A stretch of DNA of 64,000 nucleotides, taken from the NCBI RefSeq assembly GCF_040954645.1, contig NC_092811.1:85055199-85119198 (forward strand), read 5' to 3'. The stretch is from Diabrotica undecimpunctata. Taxonomy: Eukaryota; Arthropoda; Insecta; Coleoptera; Chrysomelidae. Both the position numbers and the translations under genes were made by a program. This document shows, piece by piece, positions 33,548-47,963 of this stretch (positions are counted from its first letter, which is position 1; every line of letters starts with the position of its first letter). The notes beneath the pieces were generated by a model. The model did not search any database. It was not told the origin of the DNA and saw only the letters and a program-made list of their open reading frames with translations.

Positions 33548-34285
33548 AGAAGAGACGTTAAAACAAAAGTAAAAGATTGCACTGCATGCCCAATTTGTTA
33601 TCGAAGAAGAGGTCTCCAGACTTCTTGTTACTTCGTATAGATGCCATTGCTATCGTACCAGACTCTTAAACTTCCACAAGTATTCCCGATGAGGAATTAA
33701 ATATCTCAAATTACCTGTAGAACAATGTTGGAATTCGAATTAAAATGAAATGCAATCTTCTACTTACACTTTAAAGTCTTTTCTCTACGTAAAGAGCGAA
33801 ACATGTAGTGTTTTTCAAGAGTGAACTGTAGATCCATGTCGGAGTTAAAAGTTATGCCTAGCGTCGTTCAAGAGTTTCTAGTAAGAGGGTCTGAATTTGC
33901 GGTTCACCTAATTCGTTATCGAAGAAAAAGTCTCCAGATTTCTTGTTACTTCGCCGCTGTTAGCGTACCAGGCTGTTATTTTAATTGTAGCGACCAAATA
34001 CTATACTGCGTTTCATTTCAGTTTCAAATTCCAAAAGTGTTCTTGAAGAGGAGTTGAATAACTTGAAACACGTGTAGAACAATGGTGGAATTTGAATTGA
34101 AATAAAATGCAATCTTTTGCTTTCATTTTAACGTCTTTTCTCTACGTAAAAAGCGAAAAAGATATTGTTTTTCAAGGGTGAAGTAGATGCATGTCGAAGT
34201 AAAAGGTTATTCCTAGCTTCGTTTAACAGCCCCCAGTAAGAAGCTTTGAATTTGCAGTTCACCTAATTCGCTATCGAAGGATTGT
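33546..34285. repeat. Diverged tandem repeat array with inverted head
   Basis: A unit with landmarks CTAATTCGTTATCGAAG, TCTCCAGA-TTCTTGTTACTTCG, GTAGAACAATG-TGGAATT and AACGTCTTTTCTCTACGTAAA occurs at about 33591, 33907 and 34262 (spacings about 318 and 355). The first 35 bases (33546-33580) are an inverted copy of the GCAATCTTTTGCTTTCATTTTAACGTC part. No coding sequence. Confidence 0.7.
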
Positions 34286-34289
34286 CTGC

Positions 34290-34800
34290 ACAATTAATCT
34301 GCAGACAATAACTACGATTAATTATAAGTTTTTAATTTTATTTCTGCATTTATAAAAGTTTTCAATGGTGAAAATATTATGGTGCTGATATAATAACCTA
34401 TGGAGGGCGACACCTGTTTAACTGCACAGAGCGAATATAAAAATAAGTACGAAAAAATAACTTTTTATTAAAATTGTTACGGTTACGATTTACGTCGTAA
34501 CACGTCGGTGCATTCACATATCATTCTAATCAAATGAATTCGACATGTAGTTTGATTAGCGTCAGTAGAATTGTTGGCCTAGCTTACGTTCGTTTATCAT
34601 TACATACCTTGTAATATTAATATAATACATTGTTCAATCACTTTATAATCAAATAAGTTGTAAAACTAATGGCTTACTAAAGGATCACAACTCATGACAG
34701 TACCTCTAACGATACAGGTCGCTACTAGGGTACTCATGCATGTTATGTTACTTTAACGGCCATATAATATCGTTCAGAGTATTTCACTTCTGATGTCTTT
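34290..34800. other. Sequence without recognisable gene
   Basis: AT-rich, between the tandem array and the Penelope-like ORF. It may include the 3' untranslated or terminal part of the Penelope element. Confidence 0.35.
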
Positions 34801-36790
34801 TTCAGGGCTTCCGAGTTCTTAGTCTATCTAGCCTCCAGATACTACTCCACTGATCACCAATCAATGCACTTCTGCTGCTGGGAACAGAGGATGGTTCATT
34901 TACATCGTCGATAGTGACGTGGTTTGGCGCCGGAATTTGCTCGGGAGTTGGCGCGAATATTTCCGACAGTGGGATTTTAATTTGCGGGTGCGAACGATAT
35001 TTTATTTATGAGAAGTCTCCATATCGAAGGTAACCGTATGAAGTCATCTGTTTTATTGAAACAATTTGGCCTGTTTTTAAATTTCTATGGCTTTTCGGAT
35101 ATTTCTTAGTTTATAGAAGCGGATGAGGGCTATAGTTCTGGAGTTTTCAAAATCAATTTTGTGACCTGTATGAAGATGGTGTTGGCCTAGAGCTGAAATT
35201 TAATCGCAATTGCGAATAGAAATGGAATGTTCATAAATTCTATTTTGGATTCTAAGATTTGTTTGACCTATATACGATCGGGGGCAGTCTGCACAAGGAA
35301 TTTCATAAACTCCGTGTTATTCATTTGGAATGTTTCTTTGATTGATTGGACAAAAGATGAAAGTTTTTTTTGGGGGGTTAATATTGTCTTTATTCCTCTT
35401 GATTTAAGAAGTTTCTCGATTTTGTCAGTGATACTTTTGATATAAGGAAGAAAAGCTTTCGTACGATGGAGGTCTGAGTCTGTGGATTGAGATTGAGTGG
35501 GAGATTGATGTCTGTGGATGCTCCTATTAATGTGATTTTCGCGGTAACCGTTTTTGATGAGGTCTTGTTTTAAACAAGAGAGCCCAGCGGGTCTACTTGC
35601 ATCATCGCAAAGTCGTATGTTGGCATGCAAGTAACGATTGGTATGGATGAGTTTTTGATAAACAGTAATGAAAACTTTGGGATTGGTTTTTCTTTATAAT
35701 AACGTCGAGAAACGGTAGGGATGAATCAGTTTCCACCTCCATCGTGAACTGGATACTAGGATGTATACCATTCAGATGGGTTTAAAAAGACACCAAAGCA
35801 TCCATACAATGAAGCTAAATGATGAATGTATCGTCAACATATCGTAGCCAACATGTGGGTTTGAGCCTTGATGTGGATAGTATTTGGGTCTTAAAGTCTT
35901 TCATAAAGATATTGGCAATTATTGAGGATAGTGCGGAGCCCGTTGGGGCCCCATTTATTTGTCTGTAGAATTGATTTTGGAAGATGAAATAGGTGTTGGA
36001 CATACAATGTTTAATGACAGATAAGTGGTCTTATAGGTGATCTTAAGTGATCTGGATACTGTATTTAATTTTTAGTATGTTTAGAGTTTTGTCTATAGGA
36101 ATATTTGTAAAGAGTGAAACGATGACAAAACTATATATCTGACGATGAGATAACATATCTGACGATGAGATAGGGTTTTGTTTAAGAAGTTCGATGAAAT
36201 AAAAAGAATTTTTGACGAAGGATGAAGCATTTTCGGCAAAAGGTTGTAGAGTTTTGGCCAAGTACTTGGCCAATGGTTGTGTATAGCAGTTGTATGTACT
36301 GACAATGGAACGTAGAGGAATATCGGGTTTGTGAATTTTTGGTGGGCTATATATTTGAGGTATTCTGGAAAACATTTCACGAGGAATTCGAGATTGTTTT
36401 ATGTCAACAGGAAGAGAGGTGTTATTGATAATGGCTTTTGTTGTTTTCTCCAGATAGGTTGTTGGATTATTAGAAATTGGTCTGGAGTATTAATGAGATT
36501 TAAAAGTTTAATATTGTAAGAAGAAGTGTTTAGGATCACGATAAAATTACGTTTATCGACGGGAAGAATGACTAGATTTGGATTTGACTAAAGTTCTTTC
36601 AGGATTTTTTTCTCGGATTGGTTATTGTGTAGGAGGCTTTGAGTTTCTAAGAACTCTAGCGATGTCTTGTCTAGTTATTTCAGCATCTTCGGAACTTAAA
36701 CTGGAGATGGCTTCTTCAGTTTGACTGATGATTGTCTCAATTGGAATATGACTTGGGGTAACAGAGTAATTAAAACCGTTTGCTAAAGTT
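34800..36790 (-). pseudogene. Penelope-like element: RT plus GIY-YIG endonuclease, broken
   Basis: Minus-strand pieces in order. An N-terminal part has SSEDAEITRQDIARVL (about 36690). YSPPKIHKPDIPLRSIVS (about 36310-36360) is the Penelope hallmark, followed by QPLAKYLAKTL. Next come TGSALSSIIANIFM and the catalytic RYVDDTF (about 35825), and HxNxxLCDDASRPAG. The C-terminal GIY-YIG domain reads YEIPCADCPRSYIGQT and LRIQNRIYEHS (about 35200-35310). A tail at 34800-35060 carries the final conserved stretch. Frameshifts and stops separate the pieces (for example near 36010 and 35290). The GIY-YIG domain marks the endonuclease-bearing Penelope/Neptune-type clade known in arthropods. Confidence 0.85.
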
Positions 36791-36843
36791 TGAGAGCTTT
36801 GAGATTGATGTCTCCCAATTTCTCTCTCTTTTTTTCTCTCTCT

Positions 36844-36846
<3 letters not shown>

Positions 36847-36891
<45 letters not shown>
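36847..36891. repeat. (AT)n microsatellite
   Basis: About 44 bp of AT repeats after a CT-rich run, close to the start of the Penelope-like element. Confidence 0.95.
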
Positions 36892-36893
<2 letters not shown>

Positions 36894-37099
36894 TTTAATT
36901 CCTGGGTTTGTCGGTCTGTTCTAAATACAGCACTTAATTCTTGCTTAAACTTTTTAACTATTTGCCATTTTTATTAAGAATTTTAATTACATACACATTA
37001 CTAAATACACAGTTGTATTTTAAATATTCATATAATAAAGAACATATAACAAATAAACAGCACTATTAATAATACAGCAACATATAATATAATATAATA

Positions 37100-39060
<1,961 letters not shown>

Positions 39061-39199
39061 TATATTTTAAATATTCAGTTCTTGACAGTGGAATGAAATA
39101 TAAAAGTGGTATCTGACCCTAAAAATATATGGCTGTTCAGAGTAGTATTTTATATTTCCCAATGGTGAATATAAAAACAAATCCATTTCCAAACTTTTG

Positions 39200-39880
39200 A
39201 TAGGTACATATTGAAAAGTACTTTTATATCAGTCTTTTTATTGATAGAATTTTAATAATTTTTTATGTGAATAATCGCCAATATGCACTTTTTGTTGTAG
39301 TTTTTTTCTTTTCCAAAATCTGTACATTTTGAAATCAAAATATTGGCTATTTTCTAGAGACTGCTTGACTAAGGCTTTAGTGTTTAAATTGTTGGTTTGT
39401 ACACTATATTCGTGTGCAAAAACAGTGATCATTGTTATACTTTAAACTTAAATCAAGAAAAGTGATTTTGTTGTTTTCTTCCACAGTATTCTATATTCTA
39501 CATTCTTCTAGTTTATAAGCAAATTAAATGTTATTATGGAAATTAATGAACATTTGAAAAGTATAATCGATTTCATGGTCCGGAATGCAGAGTAAGCAGT
39601 CATCGTTTGTAGAAATAATTTATGTTTTACTTCAAGTTAGACATGATTATTGCCTCTAATATTTCCATTACTAAATTTGCTATTGGTGCTAAGGTAGGCG
39701 AACACATAGCAATTCCAGCTAAAATAGCCATTATTTGATTTTGAAAATGGAACACTTTGAAAAAAGAACAAAATTACAACAAAAGATGCATATTGGAGAT
39801 GATTCACATAAAAAAGATCAACATCTATCAATAATAAAACTAATATAAAAGATCTTGTCAATATATATCATAATTTAATA
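39200..39880. repeat. Old imperfect inverted repeat
   Basis: The plus strand at about 39727-39872 and the minus strand at about 39352-39205 share a roughly 140-bp sequence (landmarks CAACAAAA, TGCATATTGG and GATTCACATAAAAAA). By eye about three quarters of positions agree. This fits a decayed MITE or fold-back element of about 680 bp. The short ORFs here are by-products. Confidence 0.6.
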
Positions 39881-40025
39881 AATTGAGTTGTTTTTTAAAT
39901 GTACTATTGGCAGATATTTAAGATACAAAGCCTCTGCTGTATGTCCTCTGCTGGGACTGTAAAAGACGCCATACTTTTTATTCCAAATAAATAGCATTTA
40001 AATTCATATTTACTATTAGATATTA

Positions 40026-40991
40026 TTAAATACTTACCACTGAGGTGTTTGTTCCAGCTTTTAAGAGAAGCATTGTCAATACTACTATTCCAACCAAGAC
40101 CTCTAATAGTGGTGTAACTTCAAGTTGAATATTAAAGGAAAAACAATATGTACAGTACAAAATTGTAGTTGATCCTATTAGTGTAATACCAACGAACTGT
40201 TCTGCATAATATATCAAACTACCCACAGAGATAACGTGCCTATTGTAACAATTACAGATCTTTATATAATATAACTGGTAACTCTGTAACTTTTCTAAAA
40301 AAGATGAGCTAAAATAATAATCTCTTTCGGCATTACTTTGAATACGATTCACGAGAATAATTTTAATCTGTTTGAATAAATTCTTCAATAAAATTTTGTA
40401 GAGATTTATCCAAATAAAAAGATAAAAATATATACTTATCGTAGATGCTTCAGTCAATAATATTATTATTGCAGTAAATATTTCACAAATATTATTGTAA
40501 GTTAGTAAGGTATATAAAATATTTAAACAAATAAATATATAAGCACCAGTTGCACTTATACCTAATTTAAATGCAAAACCTGTTTCTTTCGCAAGTAATA
40601 AGGTGTTAACTCCAAAATATTTTCTTTTTTCTATCAGATACGACAAGTAGATAGTATATTTAATAATTTTGTCACTGTTAAAATATATACTTAAAATAAA
40701 ACAAGCAATATTTAATGACTTATTGAAGAGATTATAGTACTGTAAAAGATTAAGTAAGTTGTGATTTTCATTGATTTTTAGTATAGAAAAAAGGACCCCT
40801 AGGAAATATATTACGACGTAGAATATATTCAATAAACGTGCAAGATAGCTATCTTTTAGAAAAGGTTGTTTTACTGTATTTCTATGTGGACATTTTGGAA
40901 CAGCTACGTATATCATACCAATACTTAATAGTATCATGGGTCGTACTACACATATTACACAATCGTTTACTTTATTGTTCAGAAAACGCAT
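40026..40991 (-). CDS. Gustatory-receptor-like (7tm_7) protein, first large exon
   Basis: 321 residues with six clear hydrophobic spans (about residues 15-30, 50-70, 88-108, 143-165, 172-200 and 250-300), rich in Ile, Leu, Tyr and Phe, as in insect gustatory receptors. The late block LEKLQSYQLYYIKICNCYNRHV, followed by a long membrane span, fits the region before TM6 of that family. The frame ends at GTG/GTAAGTA (intron from 40037 on the minus strand), a good splice donor, so the last codons before the stop are probably intron. The final exon with the TYhhhhhQF motif of the seventh span is not evident downstream. This could be a pseudogene or a fragment. It is the only host-type gene seen. 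Confidence 0.6.
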   Translation of the reverse strand: MRFLNNKVNDCVICVVRPMILLSIGMIYVAVPKCPHRNTVKQPFLKDSYLARLLNIFYVVIYFLGVLFSILKINENHNLLNLLQYYNLFNKSLNIACFILSIYFNSDKIIKYTIYLSYLIEKRKYFGVNTLLLAKETGFAFKLGISATGAYIFICLNILYTLLTYNNICEIFTAIIILLTEASTISIYFYLFIWINLYKILLKNLFKQIKIILVNRIQSNAERDYYFSSSFLEKLQSYQLYYIKICNCYNRHVISVGSLIYYAEQFVGITLIGSTTILYCTYCFSFNIQLEVTPLLEVLVGIVVLTMLLLKAGTNTSVVSI

Positions 40992-41510
40992 TTTTAAACT
41001 TCAACAATTTGTTTTTGTATAAAGTATTGAAATTTACTATTTTAACGAGTATTTCTATGTATTTATGTATATATATTCTTCATGTATAATTTAAATGTTA
41101 CCGTTGGTAAATTTCAAACAAAATTTAAGACATGATACATGATTGTCTCTAAATGTAGTATTTTAATACTTATTCCAGTACTTCGAAAGGTGACTATCAA
41201 AGAGGTATTTCAAAATATTAGTATTTAATAGTAATAATAATAGTAAATAATATTTGGAGACCTCATAGAAATTAGAGAATGAATCGAATTCAATAAAACG
41301 TAGTTTATATTACTAATAGCATCTGCTTAATTTTTTTTTCTGTTATTAATAGTGTTCTGATTTTATCTGTTGCGTATCTATTATATGCCTATACAAATAT
41401 ATCACAGATTAGTAGATTAGTAGTAATAGACGAATAATTATTATTCCTTAATTACGTTTGGGTATATGTTATTAATTTCAGTCATACAAATATTTAATTA
41501 TCTTTATATG

Positions 41511-41512
<2 letters not shown>

Positions 41513-41583
<71 letters not shown>
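41513..41583. repeat. (AT)n microsatellite
   Basis: About 70 bp of AT repeats. Confidence 0.95.
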
Positions 41584-41585
<2 letters not shown>

Positions 41586-41613
41586 AAAAAAGAAGTACTT
41601 GTGACTCGTTTGG

Positions 41614-41619
<6 letters not shown>

Positions 41620-41657
<38 letters not shown>
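41620..41657. repeat. (AT)n microsatellite
   Basis: About 38 bp of AT repeats ending at the left edge of the 12.7-kb block. Confidence 0.95.
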
Positions 41658-41661
<4 letters not shown>

Positions 41662-42563
41662 TAGCGGTTAATGTAAGCTCCGTTCTTAAACGGTATTATA
41701 CTAACTCCAGTAAAATATACACCGTGTATACTATTATCTGAGTAGCGCTTTATGTAGACTCCGACCAACATGTAGGATTAAGTGGACTCCACAAAAGGAT
41801 AAACCATTTATGGGATCCGTATTTACCATTCTGTGTACATTTCTAAACTCCTGCGATGTTGCCAATAATTGTATTAGTAGTAGATTTTCAAATTTTACAG
41901 CAGGTACACTTTGGAACTTGAAATTTATTTAAATATCCATCAATTTAGTCATGGAGGAATTTCAGGATTATTTGGCTAATGAAGTTAAATATAAATTGTT
42001 AACCGACACATAACTTTAGTTTACTTTTTAGTTTTAATAAACAAGACGGTAATTTATATTACTTGCTTTATATATTTTCAAAAATAAAGTGTCTATTATA
42101 AACTTGGAAAAGTTAAGTTTCCATTTTTATTAATTAGTATTTTTTGTTAAAATGCATTGGCACTGAAACATTTAGTCCATAAATGTACGTACATCGGATA
42201 GAGTAATCGTGTAACAGTTTATGAAAGTAGAAGCCCCTTCGGTAGGATTATAATGTTTGTTACCCTATTAATTCAAGAAAACTGTACAACAGGAAGGTCT
42301 TTGTAATTTTTCGATTACTGTAGATTATGACATACAATATTTGTTTCATATCGTAGTTGAATTTAAACTACAATAATTTATAAATCAATCTTTAATGACA
42401 TAATTTTTTACTGTCTAATTTCAATAGGTATGTCGATTTTTAATTAAAATATTTAATGCATTAAAGTCGCGTAGAGATTTTCACTAAACATTTAATTTTA
42501 AAGATATTATAAAAGTCCAAAAAAAGTATAAAAGTCTAGGGAATTTAATATCCCACTATAGAT

Positions 42564-42930
42564 TTGTTTTATAGATTATCGTAAAGCGTTCGACAGAGCC
42601 AAATGGATACACTTATGACTGATACTAAAAGAATTAGGTGTACAACAACACCTAATTTTGCTTATAACTGAACTGTTCGAATACACTACTGGACCATTTA
42701 AACTAATATTAAAAGAAAATTGAACTTCAAATGGTAGATTAGCCAACGAAATATAAGTATCTGGGAAAAATTTCTCAAACGATATTAATATTGAAAGAGA
42801 CTTTAAAGAGCATCTGACACAGCATGCTAAACCGTAAGGCGCCTTAACCAAACAATATGGATATTTGAGAAAAATTATAGCTCGTTTCAGAAAGAATTGT
42901 AAATATAACATTAATCTAGATTAAGAAGAA
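42564..42930 (+). pseudogene. Decayed LINE RT scrap
   Basis: CFIDYRKAFDRAKWIHL then LKELGVQQHLILLITELFEY is the palm block of a LINE reverse transcriptase. Stops follow within 60 codons. Confidence 0.6.
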
Positions 42931-44085
42931 ACGCTGAAGAAAAAAACAGTAGCGGTTAGCCTAAATAAAGAAAGGCAAAAATAGATTATATTTGATGTTT
43001 TGAAAAAATCGATCCGAAAACCGTATGAAAAACATGTCATAGTATGGACATCGTGCGCGGCGATGCCTCTGCCGTCTGCCTATATCGGAAACTTTTACTA
43101 CCATTTGACTATTTGTGTACGATTTTGTGTAAGGTTAAGTGGCACACCACAAAAAGTGTTTTTATTTTCTCTTTTGTTTAATAATTAAAATGTATTGCTA
43201 TACTTTTAGATGTTCCAAAAAAAACAAAGGATAATAAACATAAATTATGAGGTACAAAATTCTATTATTTTCTATGCGTAAGTTATTATAGACACATAGG
43301 CTATCACACAGTTAAAAACTATGAAACCTACGAAAAAAATACAGTAGACTATGACTACATTTGTGTTTTAGCACTATACTAAGAACAAGATAAAAATCTA
43401 AATACCTACATAATTATATTAACCAGAAGTTAATAAAACTTTTGATAGTTATCAGTAAGAGAAAGCCCATTTCAGACTAGATTATGAAAAATGTTGTTGG
43501 TTTTACAATATCAGGTACATTTATATAATGATAGGAATACAAAAATAAAAAAACAACTTGCTTTTTCAAAACAACAATCAATCACTTCATTTTATCACAA
43601 AAACTTTAAAAAATTGCAATGTAATTGAACCCATTTTGTGAGCTATAACACTCTTATGCGCTTTAGGAGCACAACTATCAGCTAAATGTTCTTCATGTGA
43701 GAGTCCTGAGTAATAGTACTCCAACATGGTTCTCCTGTAAATTGTCAAACTTAGTCTTAGATAAAAACGACAACCTTCTTAGTATTTATGTACAAGATAC
43801 CGTCTACAATTATGTGATTATGTGTACGTGCCAATATTCCTTTAAAAGAGATTAATAAAATTCGCGGGTAGACACCGCGACATCGGTATGTCCCGTAGCG
43901 ATAAATTTACCATTTTATTGTAATTAGCATTTAAAAATGAAATTTTCATCTTTCATACAAACATCGATAGTTTTTAGCTATGGATGTATTTGGGTCACAC
44001 AATCCTGTAGCAGATTTAGTCTAAAAAGTTTTATTTTACGCACAATTAGCACATTGGCTCTGGAAATGACCTATACATATACATT
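42931..44085. other. AT-rich stretch without recognisable gene
   Basis: No conserved motif found on either strand; the short ORF at 43000-43188 has no recognisable similarity. Confidence 0.4.
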
Positions 44086-44089
44086 ATTA

Positions 44090-44740
44090 ATTATTTCCAA
44101 TCAAGATTTTTAAGCAGCTCTGCACCATTGGTTCATTTTTGTTCTTTTTTATTTGCCCTTTCTTTTTATCGTCATCATTACATAGCGCTACAACACTGGG
44201 TGAGTCTTCGCTAACTACAACTTTTCTCCACGTTGATCGGTCTTCTATGAATCTGCAATCAAATGAAATATTAATTTTTTGAGATATCCGATTTTGTGTC
44301 CGATCTAACTTAGTCAATAAAATTAATTCTCCTGGACTTATAAGAGCTTTCTTCATTCAGTATCTGTTCCTAATCTATACGGATTTGTAGCAGTATAGTA
44401 ATAAAACCTTATTTGTTTTAGTCATTCTTCATAATTCGCATCACTATATTAAAATAGGTCTGAAGTTGTTCTTTATTTCTTCAGTGGCTTTATTATTAAC
44501 TGTGATTATTGATCCAATATATTTAAAGTCTTCCATACTTTAAAAAACGTAGTTGTTGACTTTAATGTTTTATCTAAATTCATTGAATTGGTCTCTTCTG
44601 TGTATTTGCTTGTATTTGGTTTTCACCTCGTTGATTTTAAGTAAAACTTTTTTCATGCTCTCTGGACTTTGTTGAAGATGTCGTTTAGGAACGGGAGAGA
44701 GTTTCCTATGAAATCTATATCATAAGCATCATTCTAGGAG
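44090..44740 (-). pseudogene. Decayed LINE RT C-terminal scrap
   Basis: On the minus strand: AYDIDFIGNSL (the YADD region, near 44704-44735), MEDFKYIGSIITVNN (about 44500) and finally RFIEDRSTWRKVV (about 44195-44250), in the order found at the end of RTE/Jockey-type ORFs. Several stops. Confidence 0.6.
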
Positions 44741-45679
44741 CTGCTTTGTTAATTGACCGTTAATGGATTACGTGTTAAAAGGACGTTATTTCTATTTTGG
44801 TAAGCTGTTCGTTCATTTTTGATTTATTTGAATCGAGAATCTGTATTTTATTAGATCGCTGGTTTATTTATTTATATCTCTGGTGTTTTGTTTCCTGTAT
44901 CGTTATTACAAGGAGTTTGCTGGATACCGAAATAGGGAATCCAGTGGTACGTACATGATCTTTTGATTACCAACATTAGAAAATTTGTCTTACTGTAAAA
45001 TCGTGATGATTTTACTAGAAAATATAATGTTGTTTAATAATAATGAAGTTGTTTCGCTTTGCCTTCTCCATCGAGGTCGCAGTGAGACTGCTATCGTTAT
45101 ACCTTCTGGTATTTAATATTTTTTCTCGGTCAAGCAACAATTCCAAGAGTTATTAACTTGGTACTGATATCTCTGCTTCCCGATTTTAGCAAGCCATTAA
45201 AACTGCTACATTCATGCTTTCTATTATCCAACGACCAGCCAGACGATTATATATAATAGCCAAGGAAGGTTTTGGCAATTTAATAGGTTTTTTGTGTGTT
45301 AGAATATAATTTCTCCAAAAAAGTAAAGATTATCTATCCGCTATCCGGATTTAATCCATCGATTAAATATTAGAATACTATTGAGTAATGCTATTACATA
45401 CCAGCAAAAAAAAAAACGGTATAATAGTCAGTAACGAGAAAACCAGATAAATGTTCATTAAAAGACAAAAGAGACGATGTAGAATAGGGCATATAACGAT
45501 ATAACGTAACAATAGACCCATATAATTTTGAAAGGTTTGAAAATTTAAATCCAGAAGTGTAATACAAACTACTAAAATCAGGATATAAAAAAACAATGTA
45601 AGTAAAACTCACAAGAAAAGCCCCAGAAATGTTTTACGACCGGGAACTAATGCTAAGGTCAAACAGGAAAATAAAGATT

Positions 45680-46260
45680 GGATTTAATTTTTTTGCTTAA
45701 AACTTAGCATTGCCAGCTTGTATTCTGTTATTCTCTTTTGTAGTGTTTTTGTTAAAAGTGCTCTTAAATCCCAACTATTTAGGCTGATGAACCATTTTAA
45801 AGTTGTACTGGTCTATTAAAATATTATGTCCTATTCTGTTTCGTAGTGCTCTTCTTATGATAGCCATATATTTTTTTTATTATCGTTGATTTGGAGGACC
45901 CTTTTCTGCGCTTTTTCTATTGAATGTATTAATGTTTTTTTTGTTACTAATAATTATACTCGCTACTATATTAAACTCATCCTCGAAAGTCCGTATAATC
46001 TGAAGACCTTGATTATTAAACTGTGAGATTTTCTGTATTAGCTTTCAGGGCGATGCTTTCCAAAACGATCGTAAACACGATTGGAGATACGGCATCTTCC
46101 TGTTTGAGGTAACTGTACATTTGAAAGTAAGTTGACAGTTATTTCCTTAGGTATGCCTAGTTCTTCCATAGCATTTTAGTTACAATCTTATAATTATATC
46201 ATATGTTTGTTTCAAATCTATAAATAACTAGCTTAATGTTTTTTTATTCCCATTTCATTT
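45680..46260 (-). pseudogene. Decayed LINE RT scrap
   Basis: On the minus strand: an RFET-like palm remnant (about 46225), ELGIPKEITVNLL-like (about 46140-46170) and QEDAVSPIVFTIVLESIAL (about 46050-46103), which matches the GxxQGDxLSPxLF block. Confidence 0.5.
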
Positions 46261-46919
46261 CCCATAACATTTTTCATTAAGTATATAATGTTCCTAACTT
46301 CACATTAATCTTTCCTGATTTCACATTTGTGGTTGCTGTATGTCAAAGAAGACACCATTTTCCATAGCGGGTGCTATGATTCCAATGGGATAAAGTACAA
46401 CCTACATATTTATTGCCAAAATTACTTTGCTGCTGTATCGAGTACCGTTTACTGGTATATGAATTTTGTTACGAATTTATCTTGTGTGCTGAACTCTATC
46501 AAATCTTTTACCGCGAATTGAAAAGCACCTTTATTTATAACATTTATTTTTAACGTTCTGTGGAATATTTTACGTTTATCTAAATAAGTATTTACTATAG
46601 TGTATAATAGTTGTAATTTTATTTTACTATTTGTATCTATATAGGTATAATTTATAATATATGAATTGTCTTATATTATACAAAATCATCCTATTTGTGT
46701 AAAGTGATATTTATGTGGCAATTAGTTGTAAAGTCATTAGTCTGTCCTGTCGTATCAAATTTTCCTGATAATTTTTGTAGACAAGCGGTTTAGTTTATGT
46801 AATATAATATCCCCAATTGTTCTCATAATATTTAGGTTTCAAAACAGCTGTTACCTACGCTAATTCATTCACCTTTTTAAAGCACTTTGTCCAGTTTTCT
46901 GTAAAAGCATATTTATTTT

Positions 46920-47060
46920 ACTTGTAGATTACTCCTTGTTAAAATTAATTTCTTAGGTAAGCCTTGTTCGGCATTAGTATTCTATGGTTTCATTCTTATG
47001 ATTATATCATGTGTTTGTTTAAAATCTATAAATAACTAGTTTAATGTTTAATGTTTTAAC
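46920..47060 (-). pseudogene. Short LINE RT palm remnant
   Basis: LFIDFKQTHDIIIR followed by AEQGLPKKLI on the minus strand, a second copy of the palm block seen near 46200, so the LINE remnants were duplicated or inserted twice. Confidence 0.45.
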
Positions 47061-47963
47061 TGCCTAATAGTGAATAATTGATCAACGATTTATTAAGTTG
47101 TTCTAATTCCACACTAATGGTCTCCTATTTGATAGTTCACCTATTCACTCAATCGTTCCAGGTGTATTAGAAAAAATACTGTATATCCTAATTATTAATA
47201 TATAGCTTATATATAGCTTTTACCGCTACAGTTTGTGCAGTACATTTTATCATCACTTTTGTGTATGGGTATACTTTTCAGCAAGTTGGTACTTGCTCTT
47301 ACTTCTAAATTGACAGATCAGCTGTTTAACTGCCTGTACTGAACTTTCTTTTTCATTTTGCAAATATATATAAAAATTAATAAAAACCACTCTGACATAC
47401 CGTTGATTGAAATATTGGATACCCTATACTATTTATTCAACGGAAATACTAAGATCACACGGGGAGAATATTATGGGTTATTTCTGGTTTGGTCAAAATT
47501 TACACTGAAATTACTAACAAGAGAGTGCTCTCACTTCCACATGTTGAAATTGATATATAGTACCAACAGATGCTAGTCATATACCACCAGCACTAATAAA
47601 ATGGAAACTATCAAATTAATGTAAATTTCATTTAATTTCATTTAAGGAAACACACCTCAAAAATATTGAAAATAAATTAAAAATAGCTTAAGCGTTATAA
47701 AAGTAACAGAGCAGCAAAGCTCACAGCATGAGAATAGTGCCTCGTACTTTTATATAGAAATTTGTTGACAGACAAATATTTATTTTTTTATATACTAGGT
47801 TCTAAAAAAAGTGTACTCAAAACAAATAAATATTATCTAACAAGTGTTTTATTCCAGTTTCATATGAAAGCACCAGATATTAGATATTATAAATTTCGTC
47901 ATAGGTGCAAATTTGAAATGAAAACCAAATGATAGAGCATATAGTGAAATATAAATATCTTAG

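Noticed and set aside
33541..33605. YRRDVKTKVKDCTACPIC-like reading resembling an integrase zinc finger
   Set aside because: The same bases are an inverted copy of the non-coding tandem unit at 34107-34142, so the resemblance is chance.
39637..39861. Hydrophobic minus-strand open frame as a possible last exon of the receptor
   Set aside because: It overlaps an arm of the inverted repeat and lacks the TYhhhhhQF motif and a convincing acceptor in phase.
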